Shown one piece after another: positions 1-5,959 of a stretch of 5,959 nt of DNA. The first letter of the stretch is position 1, and every line of letters begins with the position of its first letter. The stretch is from NCBI GenBank assembly GCA_002403175.1, contig DHHG01000314.1, positions 1-5,959 on the forward strand, read 5' to 3'. This stretch comes from Syntrophaceae bacterium UBA4778. Its GTDB lineage: Bacteria > Desulfobacterota > Syntrophia > Syntrophales > UBA4778. The translations under genes and the position numbers were made by a program. The notes under the pieces are model-generated. The model was not told the origin of the DNA. It saw only the letters and a program-made list of their open reading frames with translations, and did no database searches.

Positions 1-1559
1 GCCTCCATTTCCTTGCTGACGAGAAATCTCTTTGCAATGTTGAGTTTTTCAGGTTCCGTGTAACCGGCAATCCTTATCACTTCCATTCTATCCTGTAACG
101 GCGCCGGAATGGTCTGCAGAATGTTTGCCGTAGTAATGAACATGATATCGGACAGATCGTAATCCACTTCCAGATAATTATCATTGAAGGCATTGTTCTG
201 CTCGGGATCGAGCACCTCCAGTAATGCCGACGCGGGATCGCCTCGGAAGTCGGAGCTCAGCTTATCGATCTCATCCAGACAGAATACAGGATTGCTGGAC
301 CCGGCTTTTTTCAGTAACTGAACAATCTTCCCGGGGAGCGCTCCGATATAGGTCCTTCGGTGACCTCTAATCTCCGCTTCGTCTCTTAATCCCCCCAATG
401 AAAGCCGCACGAACTTTCTATTCGTAGCCCTTGCAATCGATTTGGCAATGGATGTCTTTCCAACACCAGGAGGACCGACCAGGCACAGAATCGATCCTTT
501 GTTTTTCTGGACGAGACTCTGAACTGCCAGGTATTCGAGGATTCGTTCCTTTACTTTCTTCAACCCATAATGATCTTCATCCAGAATCGCTTCCGATTCC
601 TTTAATGAATTCTTATTCTCTGTTCTATCATACCAGGGAAGATCCAGTATCCAATCGATATAATTTCTCACAACGGTCGCCTCGGCTGACATCGGCGCCA
701 TCATTCTCAATTTCTTGATTTCGTGTTTGGCTTTTTTCTGAGCTTCTTCGGATAATTTCTTGGATTTAAGCTTCCGCTCGAGCTCCTCTATCTCATTCTT
801 GAAATCATCCTTTTCCCCCATTTCCTTCTGGATGGCCCGCATCTGCTCATTGAGATAGTAATCCTTCTGGGTCTTTTCCATTTGTTTTTTGACCCGTCTC
901 TTGATGCGTTCCTCTACCTCGAGGATCTCCGTTTCGGAAATTAACAATCCGTATATCTTTTCCAGCCGATCAGTCACATTGAAGATTTCGAGGATCTTCT
1001 GCTTGTCTTCGAGTTTAACACCAAGGTGAGAAGAGATCACATCCGCAAGTTTACCCGGTTCTTCGATAGACGAAATAGTACCCAGCATTTCAGGCGGTAC
1101 CTTTTTGCTCAGCTTAGCGTAATTCTCGAAGGCCTCGTTGATGCTCCTGATCAATGCCTCCGTCTTTACGGAAACCGATTCATCCGATTCCGGAATCTCT
1201 TCCACATTGACCATGTAGAATTCGGTGTTGGGCAAATAATCTTTGATTCTGCCACGCTGCTTGCCTTCCACCAAGACCTTGACGGAACCGTCCGGCAATC
1301 GAAGCAATTGAATTATAACCCCGATGGTTCCTATTCTGTAGATATCATCTTCGGCTGGATCATCTTTCTGGGCATTCTTCTGAGCGGAAAGGAAAATCCC
1401 CTTTTCTGCCTTCATTGCAGATTCCAGAGCATTAACCGATTTTTCCCTCCCGACAAAAAGAGGTACGATCATATGCGGAAATACGACCACATCTCTTAAA
1501 GGAAGAAGCGGAATCACCAACCCTTTTTCGTTTTCGTTATTTTTTCTCAAATTAAACAT
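1..1559 (-). CDS. lon: Lon, ATP-dependent AAA+ serine protease (partial; C-terminal part beyond the left edge)
   Basis: This is the cytoplasmic ATP-dependent protease that degrades misfolded and some regulatory proteins. About 519 residues are present, with no stop before the window edge. In order one sees the N-terminal substrate-binding (LAN) domain with [12 protein letters not shown] near residues 19-30; a Lys/Glu-rich coiled coil with the signature [13 protein letters not shown]; the family motif [14 protein letters not shown]; and the AAA+ module. The AAA+ module has Walker A GPPGVGKT at 362-369, the pore-loop segment TYIGALPGK with Tyr at about 404, Walker B LDEID with Asp429 and Glu430, and the arginine-finger segment DRMEVI. 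Spacing follows E. coli Lon closely. The sensor-2 region and the Ser-Lys protease domain lie outside the window, so catalytic competence cannot be judged. The gene begins 26 bp after the clpX stop. The start at 1559 is the first possible ATG, but AGGAG sits only 1 nt before it; a TTG at 1550 (codon 4) has 10-nt spacing and is an alternative. Confidence 0.97.
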   Translation of the reverse strand, partial: MFNLRKNNENEKGLVIPLLPLRDVVVFPHMIVPLFVGREKSVNALESAMKAEKGIFLSAQKNAQKDDPAEDDIYRIGTIGVIIQLLRLPDGSVKVLVEGKQRGRIKDYLPNTEFYMVNVEEIPESDESVSVKTEALIRSINEAFENYAKLSKKVPPEMLGTISSIEEPGKLADVISSHLGVKLEDKQKILEIFNVTDRLEKIYGLLISETEILEVEERIKRRVKKQMEKTQKDYYLNEQMRAIQKEMGEKDDFKNEIEELERKLKSKKLSEEAQKKAKHEIKKLRMMAPMSAEATVVRNYIDWILDLPWYDRTENKNSLKESEAILDEDHYGLKKVKERILEYLAVQSLVQKNKGSILCLVGPPGVGKTSIAKSIARATNRKFVRLSLGGLRDEAEIRGHRRTYIGALPGKIVQLLKKAGSSNPVFCLDEIDKLSSDFRGDPASALLEVLDPEQNNAFNDNYLEVDYDLSDIMFITTANILQTIPAPLQDRMEVIRIAGYTEPEKLNIAKRFLVSKEME

Positions 1560-1560
1560 T

Positions 1561-1572
1561 CTCCTAACCTAA
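1561..1572 (-). promoter_or_regulatory. lon ribosome-binding region with ambiguous start choice
   Basis: On the minus strand, AGGAG occupies 1565-1561 and is followed by one A and then the ATG at 1559, which is too close for normal Shine-Dalgarno use. A weaker TTAGG at 1572-1568 lies 8 nt from that ATG. The AGGAG is instead 10 nt from an in-frame TTG at 1550. Either the ATG is used with the weak upstream TTAGG, or initiation is at the TTG and Lon is three residues shorter. An in-frame TAG at 1571-1569 rules out any start further upstream. Confidence 0.5.
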
Positions 1573-1585
1573 CCCTTGAAGTAAA

Positions 1586-2848
1586 TTAAGCCGATTCTGT
1601 TTTCTTTTCAAAGAGCAGAATCGGAAGCTCTTTCTTCATGACCGCATCCTCATTAATGACACATTCCTTCACATCATTTCTTGAAGGTATATCATACATG
1701 ATATCCAGCATGATATTTTCAAGGATAGCCCTCAAACCTCGCGCCCCCGATTTTCTATCGATAGACAATTTAGAAATCGCCCTAAGGGCTCCATCTGTAA
1801 ACTTAAGCTTAACGTCTTCCAGTTCAAATGCCTTTTTATACTGCTTGAGAATCGAATTTTTCGGCTCGACCAGAATTTTAATCAGGTCCTCTTCATCCAG
1901 TTCGTTCAAAGTCGCCAGCACCGGTAACCGTCCCACAAATTCCGGAATCAATCCGTATTTCAGAAGATCTTCGGGCTGAACTTCAGAGAGGACTTCTCCA
2001 ATTTTCTTTTCCTTTTTGCCTTTGATCACGGCACCAAATCCCATGGAATTGACGCCGGTCCTCTTTTCGATAATATCATCCAAGCCTACGAAAGCACCGC
2101 CACAGATGAAAAGAATATTGGTCGTATCAACCTGAATGAATTCCTGCTGCGGATGCTTTCTACCCCCTTTGGGCGGGATATTCGCAAGCGTGCCCTCAAT
2201 AATTTTCAACAATGCCTGCTGCACACCTTCACCGGATACATCCCGCGTAATGGAGGGACTTCCGGACTTACGGGAAATTTTGTCGATTTCATCGATATAG
2301 ACGATACCCCTGGATGCGCGATCTACATCATAATCCGCATTTTGCAGCAGACTCAGAATAATGTTCTCAACATCCTCACCGACATAGCCGGCTTCCGTCA
2401 AAGCGGTCGCATCTGCTATTGCAAAAGGAACATCCAACATTTTGGCCAGCGTTTTAGCCAAGAGCGTTTTTCCGGAACCGGTAGGACCGATCAGGAGGAT
2501 ATTGCTCTTCTGCATTTCCACCCCGTCCAGGTTCGCTCCTGAATATAATCGCTTGTAATGGTTATAAACAGCGACGGACAATATTTTTTTTGGCCTTTCC
2601 TGTCCGATCACATATTGATCCAGAAATTTTTTTATATCCTTGGGTTCAGGGATTCTTTTCCGCGTGGTCTCGACTCGCTGAATCTCCGTTTCTTCCTGAA
2701 TAATGCCTCGGCATAACTCGATGCATTCGTCACAGATATAAGCAGAAGGACCCGCCACAAGCTTTCTGACCTCATTCTGCGTTTTCCCGCAGAATGAGCA
2801 GAACAGCATGCCTCTTGTTCCCTCGTTATCTTTGTATTTCTTAGCCAT
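1586..2848 (-). CDS. clpX: ClpX, AAA+ unfoldase subunit of the ClpXP protease
   Basis: ClpX forms a hexamer that recognises, unfolds and feeds substrates into ClpP. The 420-residue product has the usual family length. The N-terminal Cys4 zinc-binding domain has Cys17, Cys20, Cys39 and Cys42. The AAA+ module shows Walker A GPTGSGKT at 121-128, the pore-1 loop GYVG at 154-157, Walker B VYIDEID with Glu187, a pore-2 segment SGEGVQQ from 205, the RKH loop at 230-232, the arginine finger Arg307 in PEFVGRLP, and sensor-2 Arg370 in GARGLR. The ClpP-docking loop reads MGF (269-271) instead of the more usual IGF. The start at 2848 was chosen because AAGGAGG lies 8 nt upstream; the frame stays open to 2887, but that would add 13 residues overlapping clpP without family support. 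It follows clpP by 13 bp, and its 3' end carries an unusual RNA-structure candidate. Confidence 0.98.
   Translation of the reverse strand: MAKKYKDNEGTRGMLFCSFCGKTQNEVRKLVAGPSAYICDECIELCRGIIQEETEIQRVETTRKRIPEPKDIKKFLDQYVIGQERPKKILSVAVYNHYKRLYSGANLDGVEMQKSNILLIGPTGSGKTLLAKTLAKMLDVPFAIADATALTEAGYVGEDVENIILSLLQNADYDVDRASRGIVYIDEIDKISRKSGSPSITRDVSGEGVQQALLKIIEGTLANIPPKGGRKHPQQEFIQVDTTNILFICGGAFVGLDDIIEKRTGVNSMGFGAVIKGKKEKKIGEVLSEVQPEDLLKYGLIPEFVGRLPVLATLNELDEEDLIKILVEPKNSILKQYKKAFELEDVKLKFTDGALRAISKLSIDRKSGARGLRAILENIMLDIMYDIPSRNDVKECVINEDAVMKKELPILLFEKKTESA
1591..1633 (-). promoter_or_regulatory. Candidate H-type RNA pseudoknot at the clpX 3' end, before lon
   Basis: Two interlocking perfect complements lie in the final clpX codons. 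Read on the minus strand, stem 1 is AAAGAGC (1633-1627) with GCTCTTT (1616-1610). Its loop contains CCGATTCT (1624-1617), which is complementary to AGAATCGG (1598-1591), giving an 8-bp stem 2. The connecting loops would be 2, 0 and 11 nt, and the last is A-rich (GAAAAGAAAAC), a geometry typical of H-type pseudoknots. Alternatively a simple 9-bp hairpin forms from 1624-1616 with 1599-1591. The complementarity is seen directly; folding and any role in clpX-lon expression are inference. The structure ends 2 nt before the clpX stop codon. Confidence 0.45.
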
Positions 2849-2856
2849 GGAGATTT

Positions 2857-2863
2857 CCTCCTT
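2857..2863 (-). promoter_or_regulatory. clpX ribosome-binding site overlapping the clpP stop codon
   Basis: The minus strand reads AAGGAGG, a near-perfect Shine-Dalgarno sequence, with 8 nt before the ATG at 2848. It overlaps the clpP TAA (2864-2862). This fixes the clpX start and suggests that ribosomes finishing clpP are positioned to start clpX (translational coupling, inferred). Confidence 0.9.
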
Positions 2864-3455
2864 ATTTGATTGATTCCCGCTTGGCAATTACTTTATCAAT
2901 GATTCCATACTCAACTGCCTGATCACTGGTCATGTAATAATCACGTTCCGTATCCGCATTTACCTTTTCAAAAGGCTGCTTCGTATGAGAGCAGAGAATC
3001 AAATTCAACTCTTTCTTCAATCTCAGGATTTCGTTGGCCTGAATACCAATATCAGTTGCCTGACCCTGAAACCCTCCAAGCGGCTGATGAATCAGAATTC
3101 TGGCATGGGGCAGTGCAAATCTTTTCCCCTCTTGGCCGGCTGCCAGGATCAATGCCGCCATGCTTGCAGCCTGACCCATGCAAACCGTACTGACGTCGGG
3201 TTTGATGTACTGCATGGTATCATAAATAGCCATCCCGGCACTGACCAATCCACCCGGCGAATTAATGTAGAAAAATATCTCGCGATCCGGATCTTCCGAT
3301 TCCAAGAAAAGCAATTGAGCGATAATTAGATTGGACACCTCGTCATCGACTGCCGTTCCAAGGAAAATGATTCTGTCTTTTAAAAGGCGTGAATAGATAT
3401 CGAATGCACGCTCACCACGGCCATCCTGCTCAACCACCATCGGAATCAATGCCAT
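2862..3455 (-). CDS. clpP: ClpP, ATP-dependent Clp protease proteolytic subunit
   Basis: ClpP is the serine peptidase that forms a double-heptamer barrel in the cytoplasm and degrades polypeptides delivered by ClpX (or ClpA/ClpC). The 197-residue protein is of normal length and complete. The catalytic triad is visible: Ser98 in MGQAASMAA, His123 in ILIHQPLGG, and Asp172 in TERDYYMT. The oxyanion segment SPGG is at 66-69, and the handle segment GFQGQATDI follows the active-site His. The N-terminal part ([24 protein letters not shown]) is typical of ClpP, including the IYSRLL segment and a possible short propeptide before it. The start ATG at 3455 has AAGAGG 7 nt upstream (3468-3463). The gene begins 14 bp after the tig stop and ends 13 bp before clpX, so ClpP and its unfoldase partner should be made from the same mRNA. 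Confidence 0.98.
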   Translation of the reverse strand: MALIPMVVEQDGRGERAFDIYSRLLKDRIIFLGTAVDDEVSNLIIAQLLFLESEDPDREIFFYINSPGGLVSAGMAIYDTMQYIKPDVSTVCMGQAASMAALILAAGQEGKRFALPHARILIHQPLGGFQGQATDIGIQANEILRLKKELNLILCSHTKQPFEKVNADTERDYYMTSDQAVEYGIIDKVIAKRESIK

Positions 3456-3469
3456 GTCAAATCCTCTTC

Positions 3470-4774
3470 TTATTCTACATTCTCGCTGACAAGATTAATT
3501 TTAGCCTGCGCCTCTATAAAAGCAAGGGTTTTTTGTTCAACGATTTCAGCTTTCAAGCTTTCCAACATATCTTCTTTCTGGTAAGACTTTTTTATTACCT
3601 CTATATCGGTTGCAAACCGTTTGGCCAGCTCTTCCAACTTCTGATCGATAGCTTCCTTATCCGCTTGAATAGATTCTTTCTTCCCGATCGCTTCCAACAA
3701 TAAAGACGCTTTTACCTGTTTTTCAGCGTCTCCCTTCATATTATCACGCATTCGATAGGACAGCTCGGCCGCTTTTTGAGGATCCATACCGCTGTATGCC
3801 ATCCGCTGCTGCACATTCATAATCATCATGTATAGTTGACGATCCACGAGAGTTTCAGGAACTTCGAATGTATTTTTTTCCAAAAGTTTATCGATTAACT
3901 GATTCCGGAATTCTGCCTCACCTCTTGATTTGAATTCCTGTTCCAGCGACTGCCGGATATTTTCCTTGAGACTTTCTAAGGATTCGAATTTATCGAAATT
4001 CTTCATAAAATCCTCATCCAGTTCCGGCATTTTTTTCTGCTTCAATCCCTTTATAGTGACGTTAAAAGTAGCTTCCTTTCCCGCCAGATCTTCTGAACTG
4101 TATTTTTCCGGAAATTTGATATTAAATTCCTTACTATCTCCCACTTTCAGGCCTATCAATTCATCCTCAAATCCAGGGATAAACCGCTTGGAGCCGATTT
4201 CCAGGAGGTAATTCTCCGACTTCATGGAATCAAGTTCCTTTCCATCAACAGATCCGCGGAAATCGATCTTTGGAAAATCGCCATTGACGATCGGTCTCTC
4301 TTCCGTTACGTCTTCAAGAGTACTGTACGTGTCACGCAACTCTTCCAGCCTTTTATCGACATCTTTGTCCGTTATCCTTAATTCCTTTTTGTCCAGTTCC
4401 AGTTCCAGATAATCTTTGGGATCTATTATCGGTTTGATATCTATGGTAGCGCTGAAAGTGAATTCCGATTCCAATTTAATTCCGGACTGATCGATCGTAG
4501 GTTGTGAAGTAGGTTCGATTTTTCTTTTTTCGATTTCATCCCAGTAATACTTGTTGATAATATTGGATATAGCCTCCCCCTCAGCCTGATCATTGTAATG
4601 TGCCTCCAAAATTTTCCGAGGCGTCTTGCCCGGCCTGAAACCCTTTACTTTAGCCTGTTTCCCAATTTTTACATATGCCGAATCGAGCTCATTCTTAACT
4701 TCTTCCCAGGGGACTTCGAACGAAATCTTCTTTTTCACCGAACTTACATCTTCAATTTTGACATTCACATCCAT
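3470..4774 (-). CDS. tig: Trigger factor, ribosome-associated chaperone and peptidyl-prolyl isomerase
   Basis: Trigger factor binds ribosomal protein L23 near the exit tunnel and shields nascent chains. The 434-residue length matches the family. The N-terminal ribosome-binding domain (about 1-115) carries the signature GFRPGKTP at 45-52, equivalent to the E. coli GFRKGKVP loop. An FKBP-like PPIase domain spans about 155-245, with [16 protein letters not shown] at 199-214 and the closing strand [22 protein letters not shown]. The remainder (about 260-434) is the helical SurA-like C-terminal arm domain, rich in Glu and Lys. The ATG at 4774 has AGAGG 6 nt upstream (4785-4781) and a second AAGGAG at 4792-4787. 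It is the first protein gene of the tig-clpP-clpX-lon run and starts only 37 bp after the tRNA-Leu. No truncation or frameshift is seen. Confidence 0.98.
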   Translation of the reverse strand: MDVNVKIEDVSSVKKKISFEVPWEEVKNELDSAYVKIGKQAKVKGFRPGKTPRKILEAHYNDQAEGEAISNIINKYYWDEIEKRKIEPTSQPTIDQSGIKLESEFTFSATIDIKPIIDPKDYLELELDKKELRITDKDVDKRLEELRDTYSTLEDVTEERPIVNGDFPKIDFRGSVDGKELDSMKSENYLLEIGSKRFIPGFEDELIGLKVGDSKEFNIKFPEKYSSEDLAGKEATFNVTIKGLKQKKMPELDEDFMKNFDKFESLESLKENIRQSLEQEFKSRGEAEFRNQLIDKLLEKNTFEVPETLVDRQLYMMIMNVQQRMAYSGMDPQKAAELSYRMRDNMKGDAEKQVKASLLLEAIGKKESIQADKEAIDQKLEELAKRFATDIEVIKKSYQKEDMLESLKAEIVEQKTLAFIEAQAKINLVSENVE

Positions 4775-4811
4775 ATCAGTCCTCTACTCCTTCTTTTTGC
4801 TGGCTCCAGTT

Positions 4812-4898
4812 TGGTGCGAGAGAGGGGAGTCGAACCCCTAGTCCGTATAACGGGCTGGATCCTAAGTCCAGTGCGTCTGCCAGTTCCGCCACTCTCGC
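4812..4898 (-). tRNA. tRNA-Leu, anticodon UAG (reads CUN, chiefly CUA)
   Basis: An 87-nt type II tRNA with encoded CCA. The acceptor stem GCGAGAG pairs perfectly with CTCTCGC, followed by discriminator A and CCA. The anticodon stem CTGGA/TCCAG encloses the loop CTTAGGA, giving anticodon TAG. The long variable arm contains a CCGT/ACGG stem, and the T arm AGGGG-TTCGACT-CCCCT is standard. The A discriminator and long variable arm are leucine identity features. It lies directly downstream of a strong promoter and 37 bp upstream of tig on the same strand with no terminator between them, so it is probably excised from a tRNA-tig-clpP-clpX transcript. Confidence 0.98.
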
Positions 4899-4911
4899 AT
4901 CAGAGGAATTT

Positions 4912-4939
4912 ATTATAGTTACGCTTGCGCCTTTGTCAA
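4912..4939 (-). promoter_or_regulatory. Strong sigma-70-type promoter for tRNA-Leu and probably the tig-clpP-clpX-lon operon
   Basis: The minus strand has a perfect -35 TTGACA at 4939-4934 and a perfect -10 TATAAT at 4917-4912, separated by 16 bp. The expected start is near 4905, about 7 nt before the tRNA 5' end. No comparable promoter was found between the tRNA and tig, so this is the best candidate for driving the whole cluster. That extension is inferred from the absence of a terminator. Confidence 0.85.
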
Positions 4940-4960
4940 CGGCAATTCCCACCGGACATA

Positions 4961-4986
4961 TTAAAAAAACCGCCTCTTCAGGCGGT
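4961..4986 (-). terminator. Rho-independent terminator upstream of the tRNA promoter
   Basis: On the minus strand a 7-bp perfect stem, ACCGCCT/AGGCGGT (4986-4980 with 4975-4969), closes a GAAG tetraloop and runs straight into a T tract ending at 4963, followed by AA. The T tract is on the minus-strand side only, so it terminates leftward transcription. It can end the candidate small RNA, transcripts from the DUF4922 gene, or both, and it insulates the tRNA promoter that begins 21 bp further on. Confidence 0.88.
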
Positions 4987-5030
4987 CATATCTCGGCAAT
5001 ACTCGTGAAAGCATTTTTCAATAAAAACCT
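4963..5030 (-). ncRNA. Candidate small RNA of about 68 nt (promoter plus terminator, no convincing ORF)
   Basis: A good promoter at 5065-5037 predicts transcription starting at about 5030, and the terminator stops it at about 4963. The predicted RNA has a U-rich 5' region (AGGTTTTTATTG), a near-unstructured middle with a repeated CGAG(T/A)TAT-like word, and a GC-rich 3' hairpin with a long U tail. This layout is common in Hfq-bound bacterial small RNAs. It matches no RNA family I can name. The alternatives are an attenuated leader reading into the tRNA operon or simply a promoter read by the terminator of the upstream gene. A 17-codon ATG frame at 5014 exists but lacks a ribosome-binding site. 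Existence is inferred from signals only. Confidence 0.4.
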
Positions 5031-5036
5031 GCTCAT

Positions 5037-5065
5037 TTTATAGCATTTTCAGCCAGAAAAGTCAA
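5037..5065 (-). promoter_or_regulatory. Sigma-70-type promoter with extended -10, in the DUF4922-tRNA spacer
   Basis: The minus strand shows -35 TTGACT (5065-5060), a 17-bp spacer, and -10 TATAAA (5042-5037) preceded by TGC, an extended -10 element. Upstream, A-tracts on the minus strand centre near 5079, 5090, 5109, 5121 and 5130, close to multiples of a helical turn, which could act as an UP element or curved DNA. No protein gene begins within 250 bp downstream; the next signals are a terminator and the tRNA. Confidence 0.7.
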
Positions 5066-5178
5066 TCTTTGAATCATTTTTATATACTTTTTACCTTTCA
5101 AATGGTTTTTTTGCTCGGTTTTTACCCGTTTTCTTCACCTGAGCCCAATTTTACAAGCGAAAATGAGTAAAAATAGAG

Positions 5179-5959
5179 CTACATCGAATCGATAGCCCTT
5201 TGAACGAATTTAATATCATAAGCAACATCTGTGAAAATATTCAAAATATCTTCTGCCGTAATTCTTTCGAAATGCTCCTTGATCGGCGTGATTAAGGTCC
5301 CACTCATATCGATAGCACCGGGGCTAATCATAAGCCTTTCCGCATCCGATGCATAAAACACATCGGGACGATGTTTTTTCCTCGGGAAAACAGCTATCCT
5401 CCAGAAATCATGATACGAACAAACAACATTAATCATCGGCTCTCCATTCAAACCCGATATCCTCTTCATGGCCTGCATGAAACCGGAAAGGGTTCTAATG
5501 GAATCTTCCAGGGTCCCGCTTTCAATGATAGCCCCTCCCCTGCCGACATCCTGGACGGAAAAGATCCTGGCCCTTTCCATGCATTCCGATGCGCCTGGGC
5601 TGACGTCCTGAAAAGTTGAAAACCTTTCCTGCGGACAGCACTGAAAATGATGATGGTCCGGAGCAGATGCTCCGCAAGAGGCACCGTTATAGAAAACAGC
5701 AAAATCCGGTCCGACATCCCGTGCCACTAGAATGAACTCCTCGATTGAATTTTCCAATAATTGTGGGCAATGGCGGATATTGGCGATTGTAAAGTGTTCA
5801 TGGAAGATCGGAAATGGATTGCAGAGCACCAGATATTTATCGCGATACAGAATTCCCTTCTGAACAGCCGGGAGCTGATCAAGGCACAAAAAACAGGACG
5901 ACCTGTTACGTTGCCCCAATTGAACGCCCGTGCTGGCGATCCTTTTGGGATTCCATTGC
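5179..5959 (-). CDS. DUF4922-type protein of the HIT/GalT nucleotidyltransferase superfamily (partial; N-terminus beyond the right edge)
   Basis: About 260 C-terminal residues are present. The reading frame stays open to the right edge (WNPKRIASTGVQLGQ precedes the Cys pair), so the TTG at 5919 is unlikely to be the true start. Visible motifs are CFLC, the segment KGILYRDKYLVLCNPFPIF, and HHHFQ at 5655-5641, an HxHxQ signature like the nucleotide-phosphate transfer site of Ap4A phosphorylase, GalT and GDP-hexose phosphorylase relatives. Further on come NVVCSYHDFWRIAVFPRKKHRP and SPGAIDMSGTLITPIKEHFERIT, which I recognise from proteins labelled DUF4922 or ATP adenylyltransferase-like. The middle histidine of HxHxQ would be the expected nucleophile. 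The substrate is not known; a nucleotidyl or sugar-nucleotide phosphorylase activity is inferred from the fold family. No signal peptide or membrane segment is seen in the part available. It ends at TAG 279 bp before the tRNA 5' end, with no terminator immediately after the stop. Confidence 0.8.
   Translation of the reverse strand, partial: QWNPKRIASTGVQLGQRNRSSCFLCLDQLPAVQKGILYRDKYLVLCNPFPIFHEHFTIANIRHCPQLLENSIEEFILVARDVGPDFAVFYNGASCGASAPDHHHFQCCPQERFSTFQDVSPGASECMERARIFSVQDVGRGGAIIESGTLEDSIRTLSGFMQAMKRISGLNGEPMINVVCSYHDFWRIAVFPRKKHRPDVFYASDAERLMISPGAIDMSGTLITPIKEHFERITAEDILNIFTDVAYDIKFVQRAIDSM

Noticed and set aside
1580..1613. Possible lon promoter: TTGAAA followed 17 bp later by TAATTT at the clpX 3' end
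   Set aside because: The -10 matches consensus at only three positions and no sigma-32-type -10 is present; too weak to annotate.
2849..2887. Upstream in-frame extension of clpX overlapping the clpP 3' end
   Set aside because: The extra 13 residues have no ClpX family support, and a strong AAGGAGG is placed exactly for the ATG at 2848.
4800..4811. Short CTGG-AG-CCAG inverted repeat between the tRNA and tig
   Set aside because: A 4-bp stem with a 2-nt loop and no T tract cannot act as a terminator.
4961..5014. 17-codon ATG frame on the minus strand in the spacer (MLSRVLPRY...RRFF)
   Set aside because: It has no ribosome-binding site and runs through the terminator hairpin and T tract, with its stop in the bases after the tract; more likely chance than a leader peptide.
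5110..5150. Imperfect inverted repeat GCTC(A)GG ... CCGAGC downstream of the DUF4922-type gene
   Set aside because: It has a long loop and is followed by A-runs, not T-runs, on the minus strand, so it does not look like a terminator for that gene.
431..5619. Many plus-strand open frames of 60-157 codons across the window (for example 1026-1499, 2153-2542, 4598-4918)
   Set aside because: They lie antisense to lon, clpX, clpP, tig, the tRNA and the DUF4922-type gene, have no recognisable domains, and are explained as shadows of conserved coding sequence.
5917..5919. TTG as the start of the DUF4922-type gene
   Set aside because: The frame is open to the window edge and the upstream residues (NPKRIAST) resemble the family, so the gene continues beyond the window.

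Overview
The window is a compact bacterial chromosomal segment with every recognised gene on the minus strand. Read in the direction of transcription (high to low coordinates) it contains: the 3' part of a DUF4922-type HIT/GalT-superfamily nucleotidyltransferase-like gene (from the right edge to 5179); a 279-bp spacer; tRNA-Leu(UAG) (4898-4812); then tig (trigger factor), clpP, clpX and the 5' third-to-two-thirds of lon, which runs off the left edge. There is no sign of mobile DNA, CRISPR or phage genes.

The tRNA-Leu / tig / clpP / clpX / lon order, a proteobacterial-type Lon with its long N-terminal region, a Cys4 zinc finger in ClpX, and a DUF4922 neighbour together suggest a Gram-negative, probably anaerobic bacterium of the former Deltaproteobacteria (Desulfobacterota and relatives). 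This is inference from gene order and protein flavour; base composition looks mid-range.

The four protein genes form a tight operon for protein quality control. Trigger factor meets nascent chains at the ribosome exit, ClpXP unfolds and degrades tagged or regulatory substrates, and Lon removes misfolded proteins. Gaps are 14, 13 and 26 bp, and the clpX ribosome-binding site overlaps the clpP stop codon. The best promoter for the cluster (TTGACA, 16 bp, TATAAT) lies upstream of the tRNA. Only 37 bp separate the tRNA from tig and they hold no terminator, so the tRNA probably forms the processed leader of the operon transcript.

Two signals are not explained by the standard genes. First, the spacer between the DUF4922 gene and the tRNA holds a complete promoter (TTGACT, 17 bp, extended -10 TATAAA, with phased A-tracts upstream). 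About 45 bp after the expected start comes a clean intrinsic terminator with a 7-T tract. This is a candidate small RNA of about 68 nt, or an attenuated leader for the tRNA/tig operon. Second, the last codons of clpX encode two interlocking inverted repeats that fit an H-type pseudoknot with an A-rich third loop, ending just before the clpX stop and about 26 nt upstream of the lon ribosome-binding site.
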